A DNA stretch of 22,022 nucleotides. Origin: Megasphaera hominis (lineage in GTDB: Bacteria > Bacillota > Negativicutes > Veillonellales > Megasphaeraceae). Under the pieces are notes generated by a model that worked only from the letters and a program-made list of their open reading frames with translations, had not been told where the DNA came from and made no database searches. Positions 1 to 8,392 of this stretch are shown here, piece after piece. How positions within the stretch are numbered: position 1 is the first letter of the stretch; every line of letters begins with the position of its first letter. The DNA is taken from NCBI RefSeq assembly GCF_014269395.1, contig NZ_JACOGK010000037.1, positions 1 through 22,022 of the forward strand. The letters are read 5' to 3'. Both the position numbers and the translations under genes were made by a program.

Positions 1-18
1 TACTGCTTTATGGGGAAA

Positions 19-39
19 GGGGCTTTGCGCCCATTTTTT
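19..39 (+). terminator. Possible terminator of a gene left of the window
   Basis: A short GC-rich hairpin (GGGGC, loop TTT, GCGCCC with one bulged base) is followed by ATTTTTT on the plus strand. No plus-strand gene precedes it inside the window, so it would end a transcript arriving from the left. The stem is short, so this is tentative. Confidence 0.35.
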
Positions 40-71
40 AAAGGTCATTCTCTAAAAAAGGAAAAAGAGCA

Positions 72-126
72 TGAAAAAAAGGAAGTGGACAAAATGCTTT
101 CGCATTTTGTCACACTCCCCTTTTTT
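72..126. terminator. Bidirectional terminator after gatB
   Basis: GACAAAATGC, loop TTTC, GCATTTTGTC form a perfect 10-bp stem. It extends outward through GGAAGTG and CACTCCC with one mismatch and a small bulge. A T-run follows on the plus strand (about 121-126) and an A-run precedes it (74-80), which gives the U-tract for minus-strand transcripts. It is the first strong hairpin downstream of the gatB stop at 198 and most likely ends the gatCAB transcript. The 70 bases between hairpin and gatB hold nothing I recognise. Confidence 0.75.
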
Positions 127-197
127 GTACTATGTATGCTTATGTGGTACGTGCTGTTTTCACCGTGTCCATGTAAACGCTTTACCTCTTCCCTCGT

Positions 198-1640
198 TTA
201 GGCGTCGAGGTTCTTTGTCAGGAGCTGGTTGACTACACCCGGGTTGGCGCGGCCTTTAGTCTGTTTCATGATCTGGCCGACGAGGAAGCCAATGGCTTTC
301 TTCTTCCCTGCTTTGTAGTCTGCTACAGACTGCGGGTTAGCAGCGATGACGGATTTGACGATGTCTTCCAGAGCGCCTGTATCGGTGATCTGAACGAGAC
401 CCTGTTCTTTGACGACGTCGGCTGCGCTCTTGCCGCTGGTCCACATTTCCGGCAGGACTTTCTTGGCGATCTTACCGGAAATGGTGCCCTTGGCGATGAG
501 CTGCAGGAGTTCTGCCAATCCTTCCGGTTTGACCGGTGCCTGGTCGGCAGAGAGGCCGGCTTCGTTCAGCTGTTTGGCGAATTCGCCAAGCATCCAGTTC
601 GAGGCCGTCTTGGCGTCTACGCCGGTGGCGACGACAGCTTCGAAGTAGTCAGCCGTCTGTTTTTCCTGTGTCAGGAGGCGGGCATCGTAGGCCGGCAGTT
701 CCAGTTCCGTTTCAAAGCGTTTGCAACGGGCGTCCGGCATTTCCGGCAGTTCCTTGCGGACTTCTTCAATGTATTCCGGTGTGACTTCGATGGGTACGAG
801 GTCCGGTTCGGGGAAATAACGGTAGTCGGCGTCGCCTTCTTTGACACGCTGCAGGACCGTGACGCCTTTGGCTTCATCCCAGCCGCGTGTAGCCTGCTGG
901 ATGGTACCGCCGTCTTCGAGGATCTGGGCCTGACGGACGGCTTCATATTCGATACCCTTCTGGACACCGCTGAAGGAGTTGATGTTTTTGATTTCTGTCT
1001 TCGTGCCCAGCTTGTCACTGCCTACAGGGCGGACGGAAATGTTGGCATCGCAGCGCATGCTGCCTTCTTCCATGCGGCAGTCGGAAACGCCGAGGTACTG
1101 CATGATGGAACGCAGTTTTTCCAGGTATGCCCGGGCTTCTTCACCACTGCGCAGGTCCGGTTCACCGACGATTTCGAGCAGCGGTACACCGGTACGGTTG
1201 TAGTCGACGAAGGAGTTATCCGACGTATCGATAGAAGCGCCGCTGTGGACGAGCTTGCCTGCGTCTTCTTCCATGTGGATACGGGTCAGGCGGATCCGCC
1301 GTGTTTCGCCACCTACTTCGATGTCTACGTAGCCGTTGAGGCAAATAGGCAGATCATACTGGGACGTCTGGAAGTTCTTCGGCAAATCCGGATAGTAGTA
1401 GTTCTTACGGTCGAATTTGCTGTACGGCAAAATGTCGCAGTGCAGGGCAAGGCCGGCTTTGATGGCAAAGTGCAGTACTTCTTTATTGAGGACAGGCATG
1501 CTGCCAGGCAGGCCGAGGCAAACCGGGCAAACGTGCGTGTTCGGTTCAGCGCCGAATTCTGTGGAGCAGCCGCAGAAAATTTTTGTTTTCGTTTTCAGTT
1601 CGACATGGACTTCCAAGCCGATTACGGATTCATATTTCAT
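198..1640 (-). CDS. gatB: Asp-tRNA(Asn)/Glu-tRNA(Gln) amidotransferase subunit B
   Basis: GatB binds the misacylated tRNA and carries the kinase site that phosphorylates Glu-tRNA(Gln) or Asp-tRNA(Asn) before amidation, as part of the cytoplasmic GatCAB complex. The 480-residue length is typical. The N-terminus has the family IGLEVHVEL motif. Four cysteines at about 23, 25, 38 and 41 (CGC then CPVC) match the zinc site of the cradle domain. The C-terminus (about 330-480) is the helical GatB/YqeY tail domain that contacts tRNA. The ATG start lies one base past the gatA stop, so the two are translationally coupled. Gene order in transcription is gatC, gatA, gatB, the usual Firmicute arrangement. 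Nothing in it looks damaged. Confidence 0.97.
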   Translation of the reverse strand: MKYESVIGLEVHVELKTKTKIFCGCSTEFGAEPNTHVCPVCLGLPGSMPVLNKEVLHFAIKAGLALHCDILPYSKFDRKNYYYPDLPKNFQTSQYDLPICLNGYVDIEVGGETRRIRLTRIHMEEDAGKLVHSGASIDTSDNSFVDYNRTGVPLLEIVGEPDLRSGEEARAYLEKLRSIMQYLGVSDCRMEEGSMRCDANISVRPVGSDKLGTKTEIKNINSFSGVQKGIEYEAVRQAQILEDGGTIQQATRGWDEAKGVTVLQRVKEGDADYRYFPEPDLVPIEVTPEYIEEVRKELPEMPDARCKRFETELELPAYDARLLTQEKQTADYFEAVVATGVDAKTASNWMLGEFAKQLNEAGLSADQAPVKPEGLAELLQLIAKGTISGKIAKKVLPEMWTSGKSAADVVKEQGLVQITDTGALEDIVKSVIAANPQSVADYKAGKKKAIGFLVGQIMKQTKGRANPGVVNQLLTKNLDA

Positions 1641-1641
1641 C

Positions 1642-3105
1642 TTAGAGTTCTACCTCCCCCATTGGCAGCGGTTTGCGCAAGTCTGTACGGTTTTGTTCGA
1701 ACGTGTAGGCTACGCGGAGCAGCGTTTCTTCACCGAGGGCTGCGCCGATGAGCTGCATGCCGATGGGCATGCCGTCCTTGTAGCCGCAGGGAATGCTGAT
1801 ACCCGGCAGGCCGGCCAGGTTGAGGCTGACCGTGCAGACGTCGCCGAGATACATAGCCAGGGGATCGTTATCGTGCTGGCCAATGCGGAAGGCCGTATCC
1901 GGTGCCGTCGGTGTGAGCAGGACGTCGCACTGGCTGAGGGCTTTGTCGAAGTCCTGTTTGAGGAGCGTCCGTACTTTCATGGCGCGCAGGTAGTACGCGT
2001 CATAGTAGCCTGAGCTGAGGACGTACGTGCCAAGCATGATGCGGCGGCGTACTTCCGGGCCAAAGCCGGCCGTACGGGTCTTACGATACATGTCGACGAT
2101 ATCCGTGCCGTCCACGCGGAAGCCAAAGCCTACGCCGTCGTAACGGGCAAGGTTGGAGCTGGCTTCAGCCGGAGCGATGATATAGTAGGCAGCCAGGCCG
2201 TATTTCATGTGCGGCAGTTTGACCGGTACGATTTCTGCACCGAGCTTGCGGTACGTTTCGATAGCTTCTTCCAGAGCCTTGCGGCATGTGTCATCGAGAC
2301 CTTCGACGAAGAATTCTTCAGGAATACCGATCTTCAGGCCTTTGACATCGTTGACGAGGGCTTTTGTATAGTCTTTCTTCTCCATGGGAATGGAGGTGGA
2401 ATCCTTCTTGTCGTGGCCGGCAATGGCGTTGAGGACGATGGCGCAGTCCGTAACGTCTGTCGTGAAAGGACCGATCTGGTCCAGGGACGAGCCGTAGGCG
2501 ACGAGGCCATAGCGGGATACGAGGCCATACGTCGGTTTCAGGCCGACGACGCCGCAGTAGGCTGCAGGCTGGCGGATAGAGCCGCCTGTATCAGAGCCGA
2601 GAGCCCAAACAGCAGAGCCGGCAGCGACAGCAGCAGCCGAACCGCCCGACGAGCCGCCCGGTACGCAATCGAGGTTCCACGGGTTGTGTGTAATCTGGTA
2701 AGCCGAATTTTCTGTGGAGCTGCCCATAGCAAATTCGTCCATATTGGTCTTGCCCAGGCTGATATAGTCCAGGGCGTTCAGTTTTTCAATGACCGTTGCG
2801 TTGTACGGTGCCTTAAAGTGTTCCAGCATTTTCGAGCCGCACGTCGTATTCTGGCCGGCTACGCAAATGACGTCTTTAATGGCACCGGGGATGCCGGCCA
2901 TGGCAGCGATGTCTTCGCCAGCGGCGATTTTCTTATCGACTACAGCAGCGGCTGCCAGGGCGTTTTCGCGGTTGTCCGAAAGGAAGGCCTGAACCTGCGG
3001 TTCGACGGCGTCTTTGCGGGCAATGTATTTTTGTGCCAGTTCGACAGCAGAAATTTCGCGGCGGACCAGCTTATCATGCAGGGCATGGATGGTTAATGTT
3101 TCCAC
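1642..3105 (-). CDS. gatA: Asp-tRNA(Asn)/Glu-tRNA(Gln) amidotransferase subunit A
   Basis: GatA is the amidase-signature subunit that hydrolyses glutamine and passes ammonia through the complex to GatB. The 487-residue protein shows the amidase catalytic Ser-cisSer-Lys triad: Lys at about 77 (GAIKDVI), the cis-Ser at about 152 in PGGSSGGS, and the nucleophile Ser at about 176 in DTGGSIRQP. The start is GTG, not ATG; it follows GGAGGAG by a good distance and gives the family N-terminus ([12 protein letters not shown]). The gene begins 11 bases after gatC ends and its stop is one base from the gatB start. It needs GatB and GatC to act. Confidence 0.97.
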   Translation of the reverse strand: METLTIHALHDKLVRREISAVELAQKYIARKDAVEPQVQAFLSDNRENALAAAAVVDKKIAAGEDIAAMAGIPGAIKDVICVAGQNTTCGSKMLEHFKAPYNATVIEKLNALDYISLGKTNMDEFAMGSSTENSAYQITHNPWNLDCVPGGSSGGSAAAVAAGSAVWALGSDTGGSIRQPAAYCGVVGLKPTYGLVSRYGLVAYGSSLDQIGPFTTDVTDCAIVLNAIAGHDKKDSTSIPMEKKDYTKALVNDVKGLKIGIPEEFFVEGLDDTCRKALEEAIETYRKLGAEIVPVKLPHMKYGLAAYYIIAPAEASSNLARYDGVGFGFRVDGTDIVDMYRKTRTAGFGPEVRRRIMLGTYVLSSGYYDAYYLRAMKVRTLLKQDFDKALSQCDVLLTPTAPDTAFRIGQHDNDPLAMYLGDVCTVSLNLAGLPGISIPCGYKDGMPIGMQLIGAALGEETLLRVAYTFEQNRTDLRKPLPMGEVEL

Positions 3106-3116
3106 AATACTCCTCC

Positions 3117-3407
3117 TTAATCCTGAATTACTTTTGGTACTTTGAAGTAGCCGTTTTCCGGTTCCGGCGCGTTCTGGAGTGCCTTTTCGTTTGGCAGCGA
3201 CGGCTGCGGCACATCATCGCGCATGACATTATGCAAAGGAATGGCATGTACAGTAGGCTGTACATCTGTAATATCGACCTGGTTCAAGAGGTCCATATAA
3301 GCCAGAATGTCGTTCAGCTGTTTTCCCACCGTTTCGATCTGATCGTCTTCTACGTTCAGACGGGAAAGCAGTGCGATTTTCTTGATTTCTTCAGCACTGA
3401 TTTTCAT
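3117..3407 (-). CDS. gatC: Asp-tRNA(Asn)/Glu-tRNA(Gln) amidotransferase subunit C
   Basis: This 96-residue protein has the length and sequence of GatC, the small belt subunit that wraps GatA and GatB and stabilises the amidotransferase. The N-terminus ([19 protein letters not shown]) is the standard GatC motif, and the C-terminal half has the proline-rich DDVPQPSL segment that lies along GatA. It is the first gene of the operon, with AGGAG upstream of the ATG and a near-consensus promoter about 40-70 bases upstream of the start. Confidence 0.95.
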   Translation of the reverse strand: MKISAEEIKKIALLSRLNVEDDQIETVGKQLNDILAYMDLLNQVDITDVQPTVHAIPLHNVMRDDVPQPSLPNEKALQNAPEPENGYFKVPKVIQD

Positions 3408-3446
3408 AGGAATCTCCTTCTCGTAAGTAGTCTATAACAATGGTAT

Positions 3447-3475
3447 ATTATACCCCATATTGCGGCAGTTGTCAT
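3447..3475 (-). promoter_or_regulatory. Sigma-A promoter of gatCAB
   Basis: Read on the minus strand: -35 ATGACA (3470-3475), 17-base spacer, -10 TATAAT (3447-3452), 40 bases before the gatC ATG. The -35 lies only 13 bases past the alr stop codon and no terminator hairpin with a U-run is seen between alr and gatC. alr transcripts could therefore also read into gatCAB. Confidence 0.75.
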
Positions 3476-3487
3476 CCGTAGCGGGCT

Positions 3488-4687
3488 TCAAGGTTTGTCA
3501 AACAGGTACTCTTCCCGTTCGACGACCTGGCCGTTTTGGATATACACGCGCGGTACGCGGCGGTTGATATTACACATGATTTCGTAATTGATCGTGCCGG
3601 CCTTGTCGGCCAATTCTTCGATAGGAATGAACTGGTCCCCTTGGCGGCCAAAGAGAACGACCTCGTCGCCGGCGCGGACGTTTACTTCGCCGGTCACGTC
3701 GATCATGCACTGGTCCATACAGATTGTGCCGACCTGAGGCACGCGATGGCCGTGGAACAAGACGTCGACCTTGCCGGACAGGGCGCGCATGTAGCCGTCG
3801 GCGTAGCCTACAGGCAGTGTGGCAATTTTGCGGCGCTGGTCGCAGACGAAATGGCGGCCGTAGCTGACTGTAGAGCCGGCGTCGATGAGCTTGTTGTGGG
3901 CTACACAGCATCGCAAGGACATGACCGGTTCAAAGCCATAGCCGGCCAGGGATACGGCCCGGCTCGGCTCACAGCCGTATTGGATGATACCCGGCCGGAC
4001 CATGTCCAGGTGGTATTCCGGCAATTCCAGCGTCGCCGCGCTGTTGCAGCAATGACGCAGGGGAATGCGCACGCCTTCGTCTTCCAGGCGGCTGCAGACC
4101 CACATAAAGCGTTCAAACTGTTGCCGCGTGAAGGTTTTGTCCGCTTCGTCAGCGACGGCAAAATGCGTGAAAATGCCGTGTACTTCAATAGCCGGCAAGG
4201 ACGCAATGCGCGTGATCGTGGCAATGCTTTCTTCGTCGGGCAGGAAGCCAATACGGCTCATGCCCGAATCGATGGCCACGTGGACGCGCAGGGTCTGCCC
4301 CAGGCGTGACGCTTCGGACGAGAAAAACTCTGCATTCTTCAGGTTGAAAACGGCCGGTTCTACATGATACAACAGGAGCTCTTCTGTCCGCCTGCCATCA
4401 GTATGGCCGAGGATAAAAATATCCTTTTTGATGCCGGCATAGCGGCGCAGCTCGACAGCTTCGTCGAGGCTCGATACGGCAAAACAGTCGGCCCCGTTGG
4501 CAGCAAAGGTGCGGGCCAGCTCGACGGCGCCGTGGCCGTAAGCGTTGGCCTTAACGACAGCCGCAATGCGCACGTGCGGCCCGACGTGCTTGCGGATGAC
4601 CTGCATGTTATGCGCAGCCGCATCTAAATCGATTTGTGCCCACAAGGCACGACGCGTAAAGTTTTCCGTTGTCGAATTGACATCCAT
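3488..4687 (-). CDS. alr: Alanine racemase
   Basis: A PLP enzyme that interconverts L- and D-alanine, supplying D-Ala for peptidoglycan. Lys46 in AAVVKANAYGHGA is the PLP lysine, and Tyr276 in STVSYGRHF is the opposing catalytic base. The N-terminal TIM-barrel and C-terminal beta domains are both complete, and the length of 399 residues is within the family range. The frame also allows a GTG start at 4699, but I chose the ATG at 4687 because AAAGGTGGGA sits at the right distance from it. The gene reads toward gatCAB with an 80-base gap. The 131 bases upstream of the start contain a TATAAT (minus strand, 4779-4784) and several small GC hairpins. Confidence 0.95.
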   Translation of the reverse strand: MDVNSTTENFTRRALWAQIDLDAAAHNMQVIRKHVGPHVRIAAVVKANAYGHGAVELARTFAANGADCFAVSSLDEAVELRRYAGIKKDIFILGHTDGRRTEELLLYHVEPAVFNLKNAEFFSSEASRLGQTLRVHVAIDSGMSRIGFLPDEESIATITRIASLPAIEVHGIFTHFAVADEADKTFTRQQFERFMWVCSRLEDEGVRIPLRHCCNSAATLELPEYHLDMVRPGIIQYGCEPSRAVSLAGYGFEPVMSLRCCVAHNKLIDAGSTVSYGRHFVCDQRRKIATLPVGYADGYMRALSGKVDVLFHGHRVPQVGTICMDQCMIDVTGEVNVRAGDEVVLFGRQGDQFIPIEELADKAGTINYEIMCNINRRVPRVYIQNGQVVEREEYLFDKP

Positions 4688-4778
4688 CAATAATCCCACC
4701 TTTATATAGATAAAGCAGCCGTCCCCTGTAGGGATGGTGAGCCCATAGGGCCCGGAAGGGGTGCATGTATCATCCCCT

Positions 4779-4784
4779 ATTATA
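4779..4784 (-). promoter_or_regulatory. Possible -10 element for alr
   Basis: TATAAT on the minus strand about 90 bases before the alr ATG. I see no good -35 at 17 bases. The presumed leader between it and alr contains small inverted repeats (GGGGATG...CACCCC; CCCCTGTAGGG; GGGCCC), which I cannot assign to a known regulatory RNA. Confidence 0.35.
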
Positions 4785-4818
4785 CCTTACCGCCATAACG
4801 CGGTCTAGGGCCATCGGC

Positions 4819-5994
4819 CTAGGCCACGCGGTCGTCGACCATGCGGCCGCTCTTCCAGGCCCAGAGGACGTACAGGATATATAAGACCATGACGGCCAGG
4901 ACAATGTAGTAAATGGAGATATAGCCCATGTCACCGGCCAAAGTCCCTAAGAGGATGATGCCCAAAAAGGTTCCCAAGTCGAGCATGTTGTAGTACGTCG
5001 CACTGGCGTTGCTGCGCCGTGCCGGCGGCACGGAATTAAAGAGCCACGTCATGATAGCCGGCATGAGCAGGCCTGAGCCGAGACCGTAAAAGATGGAGGC
5101 CGACAAGAGATAGGCTGACGAATGGGCTGTACAGATCATGACGATACTGATGGCATAGACGATAACTCCGGGAAGCATGACAAAAATCGGGCCGCGCCGG
5201 TCGTAGAGCTTGCCACCGAAAATTCGTGATACGAGGACAAAGACCGTGCCAAAGACGAAGAATAAGCCGGCATAGGAAATCCCCGCTTCGGCCGCCATGA
5301 GGGGCAGGTACGTATTGACCGAAGCATAAACGAAGCCAAAGATAAAACACGTACTGGCCGGCGTAAAGGTGCCTGCTTCAAAGATGCGGTTGTACAGCGG
5401 GATATGCTCTTTTTCCTTACGGACGACAGGCCGTTCGGGTACGTGGGCCAGGCGGAACAAGACGATGGCAATGGCACTGGCCGTTGCTGCCAGGGAAAAG
5501 AGCACGACAGGACTAAAGGCCGAAAAGACGGCGACGCCAATGGCCGGTGCGGACCCCATGGAAATAGTATTGCCTAAACCGAAATAGCCGACGCCTTCAC
5601 CGCGGTGCTCCGGCGGAATGACTTCAACGGCCAAGGCGGCGGCAAAGGTCGTACTCAGGCCAAAGCCGAAGCCGTGTAAAATACGGGCCACGAGGAGGCC
5701 CTGAAAGAAGGGAAAAAAGCTGTACGCCGCCGTAGCCACGAGGGACGTCGTCAGGCCCAAAAAGAGGCAGCGTTTTTTCCCCAGGCGGTCGACGAGGGCA
5801 TCCGTAAAGAAGCGGACAATAATGGCAGAAAGAGCAAATATACTGGCAATGAGGCCCAGTTCAAAGCCCGACGAACCGAGGGACGCGGCATACATAGCAA
5901 TGGTCGGCACGAGCATGTGGAAATTGACGAATAAGAGGCCGTTACCGACAGTGATCAAGATAAAATTACGATTCCAAAGTTTTTCTGTACTCAA
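4819..5994 (-). CDS. MFS transporter
   Basis: A 391-residue, very hydrophobic protein with the features of a 12-helix major facilitator permease in the cytoplasmic membrane. The start of helix 1 is FILITVGNGLLFVNFHML. The motif-A-like loop between helices 2 and 3 is DALVDRLGKKRCLFLG, and a second copy between helices 8 and 9 is GGKLYDRRGPIFV, as expected for the duplicated fold. Substrate is unknown; the family includes drug and metabolite exporters. The open frame continues upstream through the thioredoxin-reductase-like gene, but that part is a shadow. The likely start is TTG at 5994, preceded by AGGGAGTGAG (6002-6011). The promoter is not evident, and an intrinsic terminator separates it from the gene upstream. 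Confidence 0.85.
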   Translation of the reverse strand: MSTEKLWNRNFILITVGNGLLFVNFHMLVPTIAMYAASLGSSGFELGLIASIFALSAIIVRFFTDALVDRLGKKRCLFLGLTTSLVATAAYSFFPFFQGLLVARILHGFGFGLSTTFAAALAVEVIPPEHRGEGVGYFGLGNTISMGSAPAIGVAVFSAFSPVVLFSLAATASAIAIVLFRLAHVPERPVVRKEKEHIPLYNRIFEAGTFTPASTCFIFGFVYASVNTYLPLMAAEAGISYAGLFFVFGTVFVLVSRIFGGKLYDRRGPIFVMLPGVIVYAISIVMICTAHSSAYLLSASIFYGLGSGLLMPAIMTWLFNSVPPARRSNASATYYNMLDLGTFLGIILLGTLAGDMGYISIYYIVLAVMVLYILYVLWAWKSGRMVDDRVA

Positions 5995-6017
5995 AAAATT
6001 CTCACTCCCTAATTCCC

Positions 6018-6051
6018 GGAAAAAAAATAACAGCCAAAAGGCCGTTATTTT
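6018..6051 (-). terminator. Intrinsic terminator between reductase-like gene and MFS gene
   Basis: On the minus strand AATAACGGCC, loop TTTT, GGCTGTTATT and a run of about nine Ts. The stem overlaps the stop codon of the upstream flavoprotein gene (stop at 6045-6047). It lies only about 25 bases before the MFS TTG start, so MFS expression must come from partial read-through or from a promoter inside the upstream gene. Confidence 0.8.
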
Positions 6052-6914
6052 TTCTTCTGTACATATATGGCAGCACTGAGTCCGGCCTTGGCGCCTTCGT
6101 AGACGGCCTTGGCAATCTGCAGGAGGCCGCCGGTTGCATCGCCGGCGGCAAAGAGGCCCGGCATGGCCGTAGACATGTCGTCCTGCACCTGAATGGCATT
6201 GCCCGCCAAGGGCAGGCCCACCTTGCGGGCCAGGTCGGCACTGCCGGCCACACCGTACGCCACAAAGACACCGGCAACGGGCAAGTCGCTGCCGTCGGCA
6301 AAGCGGACGGCACTGACCTTGTCTGTCCCCGTAATGGCGGCTACACGGCCTGTTTCGACGTGGATGCCCTCCGGTACGGACACTTCCGGTTCCGCCCCAT
6401 CTGTACAAAGTGTTACCGACGCAGACGTGCGGGCCAGGATTTCTGCTTCGTGTACGGCGTATGCGCCGGCACCGAGGACAGCTACGGCCTTCTTACGGTA
6501 AAAGAAAGCATCGCAAATGGCGCAATAGCTGACGCCGTGGCCTTCGAGCGGTGCCAGGCCCGGTATAGGCGCACTCTGGCGCGTTGCCCCCGTAGCCATG
6601 ATGACGCTTTTCGCCGCTAGTTTTTCCGCCGGCGTTTCTACGATATAATGGGTCAGCGTATCGTCCAGGCCGAGCCAGACGACCTCTGCCGTCATAAACT
6701 CGACGCCCAGCCGGCGTGCCCCGGCTATGCCCTGTGCGGCCAGTTCCTTGCCACTGACCGGTTCGGCAAAGCCGTAGTAATTTTCGATCTTTTCTGCCTT
6801 TTCTAAGGCGCCTGTGCCTTGGGACACGACGCAGACCGAACGGCCGGCACGGGCGGCATAAAGGGCTGCCGAGACACCGGCCGGGCCGGAGCCGATAATG
6901 ATCACATCTGTCAT
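6045..6914 (-). CDS. Thioredoxin-reductase-like FAD disulfide oxidoreductase
   Basis: A 289-residue two-dinucleotide-domain flavoprotein of the low-molecular-weight thioredoxin reductase family. Visible parts are the FAD motif GSGPAGVSAALYAARAG at 8-24, the redox pair Cys131/Cys134 in YCAICDAFF, the second nucleotide-binding glycine motif GAGAYAVHEA at 148-157, and the FAD-closing motif FAAGDATGG near 255. The HRR-type arginine motif that normally follows the second glycine motif and binds the NADPH 2'-phosphate is absent (SASVTLCTDGAE instead), and the protein is about 20-25 residues shorter than usual. It may use NADH or another donor such as ferredoxin; I would not assign trxB firmly. GGGGAGG precedes the ATG. 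It begins 12 bases after the aminotransferase stop, in one operon with it. Confidence 0.82.
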   Translation of the reverse strand: MTDVIIIGSGPAGVSAALYAARAGRSVCVVSQGTGALEKAEKIENYYGFAEPVSGKELAAQGIAGARRLGVEFMTAEVVWLGLDDTLTHYIVETPAEKLAAKSVIMATGATRQSAPIPGLAPLEGHGVSYCAICDAFFYRKKAVAVLGAGAYAVHEAEILARTSASVTLCTDGAEPEVSVPEGIHVETGRVAAITGTDKVSAVRFADGSDLPVAGVFVAYGVAGSADLARKVGLPLAGNAIQVQDDMSTAMPGLFAAGDATGGLLQIAKAVYEGAKAGLSAAIYVQKKK

Positions 6915-6926
6915 GACGTGCCTCCC

Positions 6927-8114
6927 CTATTTGTACATAGCCAGGAGTTTTTCAAAGGCCGGCAGGGAACGGACGATCATGTCGCTGTCAACGCAATAGG
7001 AAATACGGGCATAGCCCGGGCAGGCAAATTCGTCGGCAGCGACGATGAGGATGTTCAATTTCTTCGCATTTTCCATGAACTGGATGGAGTCGCCATCGGG
7101 AGCCTTGACGAAGAGATAGAAAGCACCGGACGGATAGACACAGTCATAGCCCATACGCGTCAGGTTGTCGTAAATGAGGTGACGGTTCTTATCGTATTCG
7201 CTAATATCTCCTGTAGCACCGTGAACGGCGGCGATGACACGCTGGAACGTGCTCGGCGCGCAGACGTAGCCATACATGCGGGCAGCGCCCAGGATGGCCG
7301 TCATGAGATACTGCCAATCGTCGACAGCAGGCGGGACGAGGATGTAGCCAATACGTTCACCCGGCAGGCTCAGGGATTTGCTGTATGAATAGGTGACGAT
7401 CGTATTGTCGTAATAGTGCGGAATATAGAGAATAGGCAGATTGTCATAAATGACTTCGCGATACGGTTCATCGGAAATGAGGAAAATCGGATGACCGATT
7501 TCAGCCGACTTGCGTGTGAGCAAGGCTGCCAGCTCTTTGATCGTTTCTTCTGAATAAACGGCACCGGACGGGTTGTTCGGCGTGTTGATAATAATGGCCC
7601 GTGTATGCGGTGTAATAGCCTGTTCTACACCTTCAATGGAAAGCTGGAAGTGTTCTGTATCAGGCGGTACGACGACGCATTTCGAGCCGATCGGTTCGAT
7701 GAAAACGCGGTATTCCGGGTAAAACGGTGCGACGACGATGAATTCGTCCGACGTATCTTCCTGGAGGGCCCGGATGAGGACTGCCAGGGAAGCCGACGAG
7801 CTGACCGTAATATGGAAATTGTCGGCACCGACGCCGGCGTTATACGTTTCGTTCATATAGTCTGCCAGGTACTGCCGTACTTCCAGGAGTCCCCGGGCAT
7901 TGGTGTAGCTGTGTAATTCTTTTGAGGACAATGTATTGTACATATCAAAGATGGCTTCTTTGACACAGTCCGGTGCAGGAATGGACGGATTGCCCAGGCT
8001 GAAATCGTATACGTTTTCTGCCCCGATTTTCTTCGCCTGTTCCTGACCATATTCAAATAATTCACTGAATTTGGAACGCACGGCCCCTAATTCATACATT
8101 TTCTTGTCTGCCAT
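6927..8114 (-). CDS. PLP-dependent aminotransferase (class I/II)
   Basis: A 395-residue fold-type I aminotransferase of the aspartate-aminotransferase superfamily. Visible active-site elements are the substrate-binding SLGNPSIPAP near the N-terminus, INTPNNPSG with the PLP-contacting Asn181, the cofactor Asp215 in ISDEPYRE, the Schiff-base Lys246 in YSYSKSLSLPGERIGY, and the C-terminal arginine region CPGYARISYC. The amino-acid substrate cannot be read from sequence. I chose the ATG at 8114, which follows AAGGGGGAT, over an 11-codon upstream extension without a matching site. It heads an operon with the thioredoxin-reductase-like gene. Its promoter overlaps a plus-strand promoter-like sequence. 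Confidence 0.9.
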   Translation of the reverse strand: MADKKMYELGAVRSKFSELFEYGQEQAKKIGAENVYDFSLGNPSIPAPDCVKEAIFDMYNTLSSKELHSYTNARGLLEVRQYLADYMNETYNAGVGADNFHITVSSSASLAVLIRALQEDTSDEFIVVAPFYPEYRVFIEPIGSKCVVVPPDTEHFQLSIEGVEQAITPHTRAIIINTPNNPSGAVYSEETIKELAALLTRKSAEIGHPIFLISDEPYREVIYDNLPILYIPHYYDNTIVTYSYSKSLSLPGERIGYILVPPAVDDWQYLMTAILGAARMYGYVCAPSTFQRVIAAVHGATGDISEYDKNRHLIYDNLTRMGYDCVYPSGAFYLFVKAPDGDSIQFMENAKKLNILIVAADEFACPGYARISYCVDSDMIVRSLPAFEKLLAMYK

Positions 8115-8174
8115 TCCAGAGATCCCCCTTCGCAGATCCCGACCCAACGGTACGGGCTAGCTAAAAAATATATG

Positions 8175-8202
8175 TTGACAAATGTATATTATACTATATA
8201 TG
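8175..8202 (+). promoter_or_regulatory. Plus-strand promoter-like sequence upstream of glycerate kinase
   Basis: A perfect -35 TTGACA (8175-8180), a 16-base spacer and a weak -10 TATATG (8197-8202). It points toward the glycerate kinase, whose ATG is 190 bases downstream. It physically overlaps the minus-strand aminotransferase promoter, so the two would compete. The long leader contains a GGCCGC/GCGGCC hairpin near 8248-8261 and nothing else I can name. Confidence 0.45.
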
Positions 8203-8216
8203 CCTCTGACGTGCAA
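8188..8216 (-). promoter_or_regulatory. Promoter of the aminotransferase operon
   Basis: Minus strand: TTGCAC (8211-8216), 17-base spacer, perfect TATAAT (8188-8193), about 74 bases before the aminotransferase ATG. Confidence 0.6.
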
Positions 8217-8392
8217 GAATATACGTCTGTGCTATACCCGGAAACAGGCCGCCTGCGGCCCATTGTAAAATTTTCCTAAATCCCTTGCAGATAGGGCTTC
8301 GACACTGGAATTGCCCGTCCGTTTGTGATAGACTGATGAGCGAATCTGAAATTTTCTGCTGTATATATATTTTCTGCACGAGGAGAAATATC

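Noticed and set aside
10..201. 63-residue plus-strand open frame at the left edge
   Set aside because: It runs straight through the bidirectional terminator hairpin and has low-complexity lysine-rich sequence; no family features.
1245..3096. Long plus-strand frames opposite gatA and gatB
   Set aside because: High-GC3 antisense shadows of well-conserved genes, without binding sites or family motifs.
4700..4818. Riboswitch upstream of alr
   Set aside because: There are several small GC hairpins but no recognisable aptamer core and no terminator with a U-run.
5995..6408. N-terminal extension of the MFS frame
   Set aside because: It is the shadow of the thioredoxin-reductase-like gene in another frame; the TTG at 5994 has a binding site and gives the family N-terminus.
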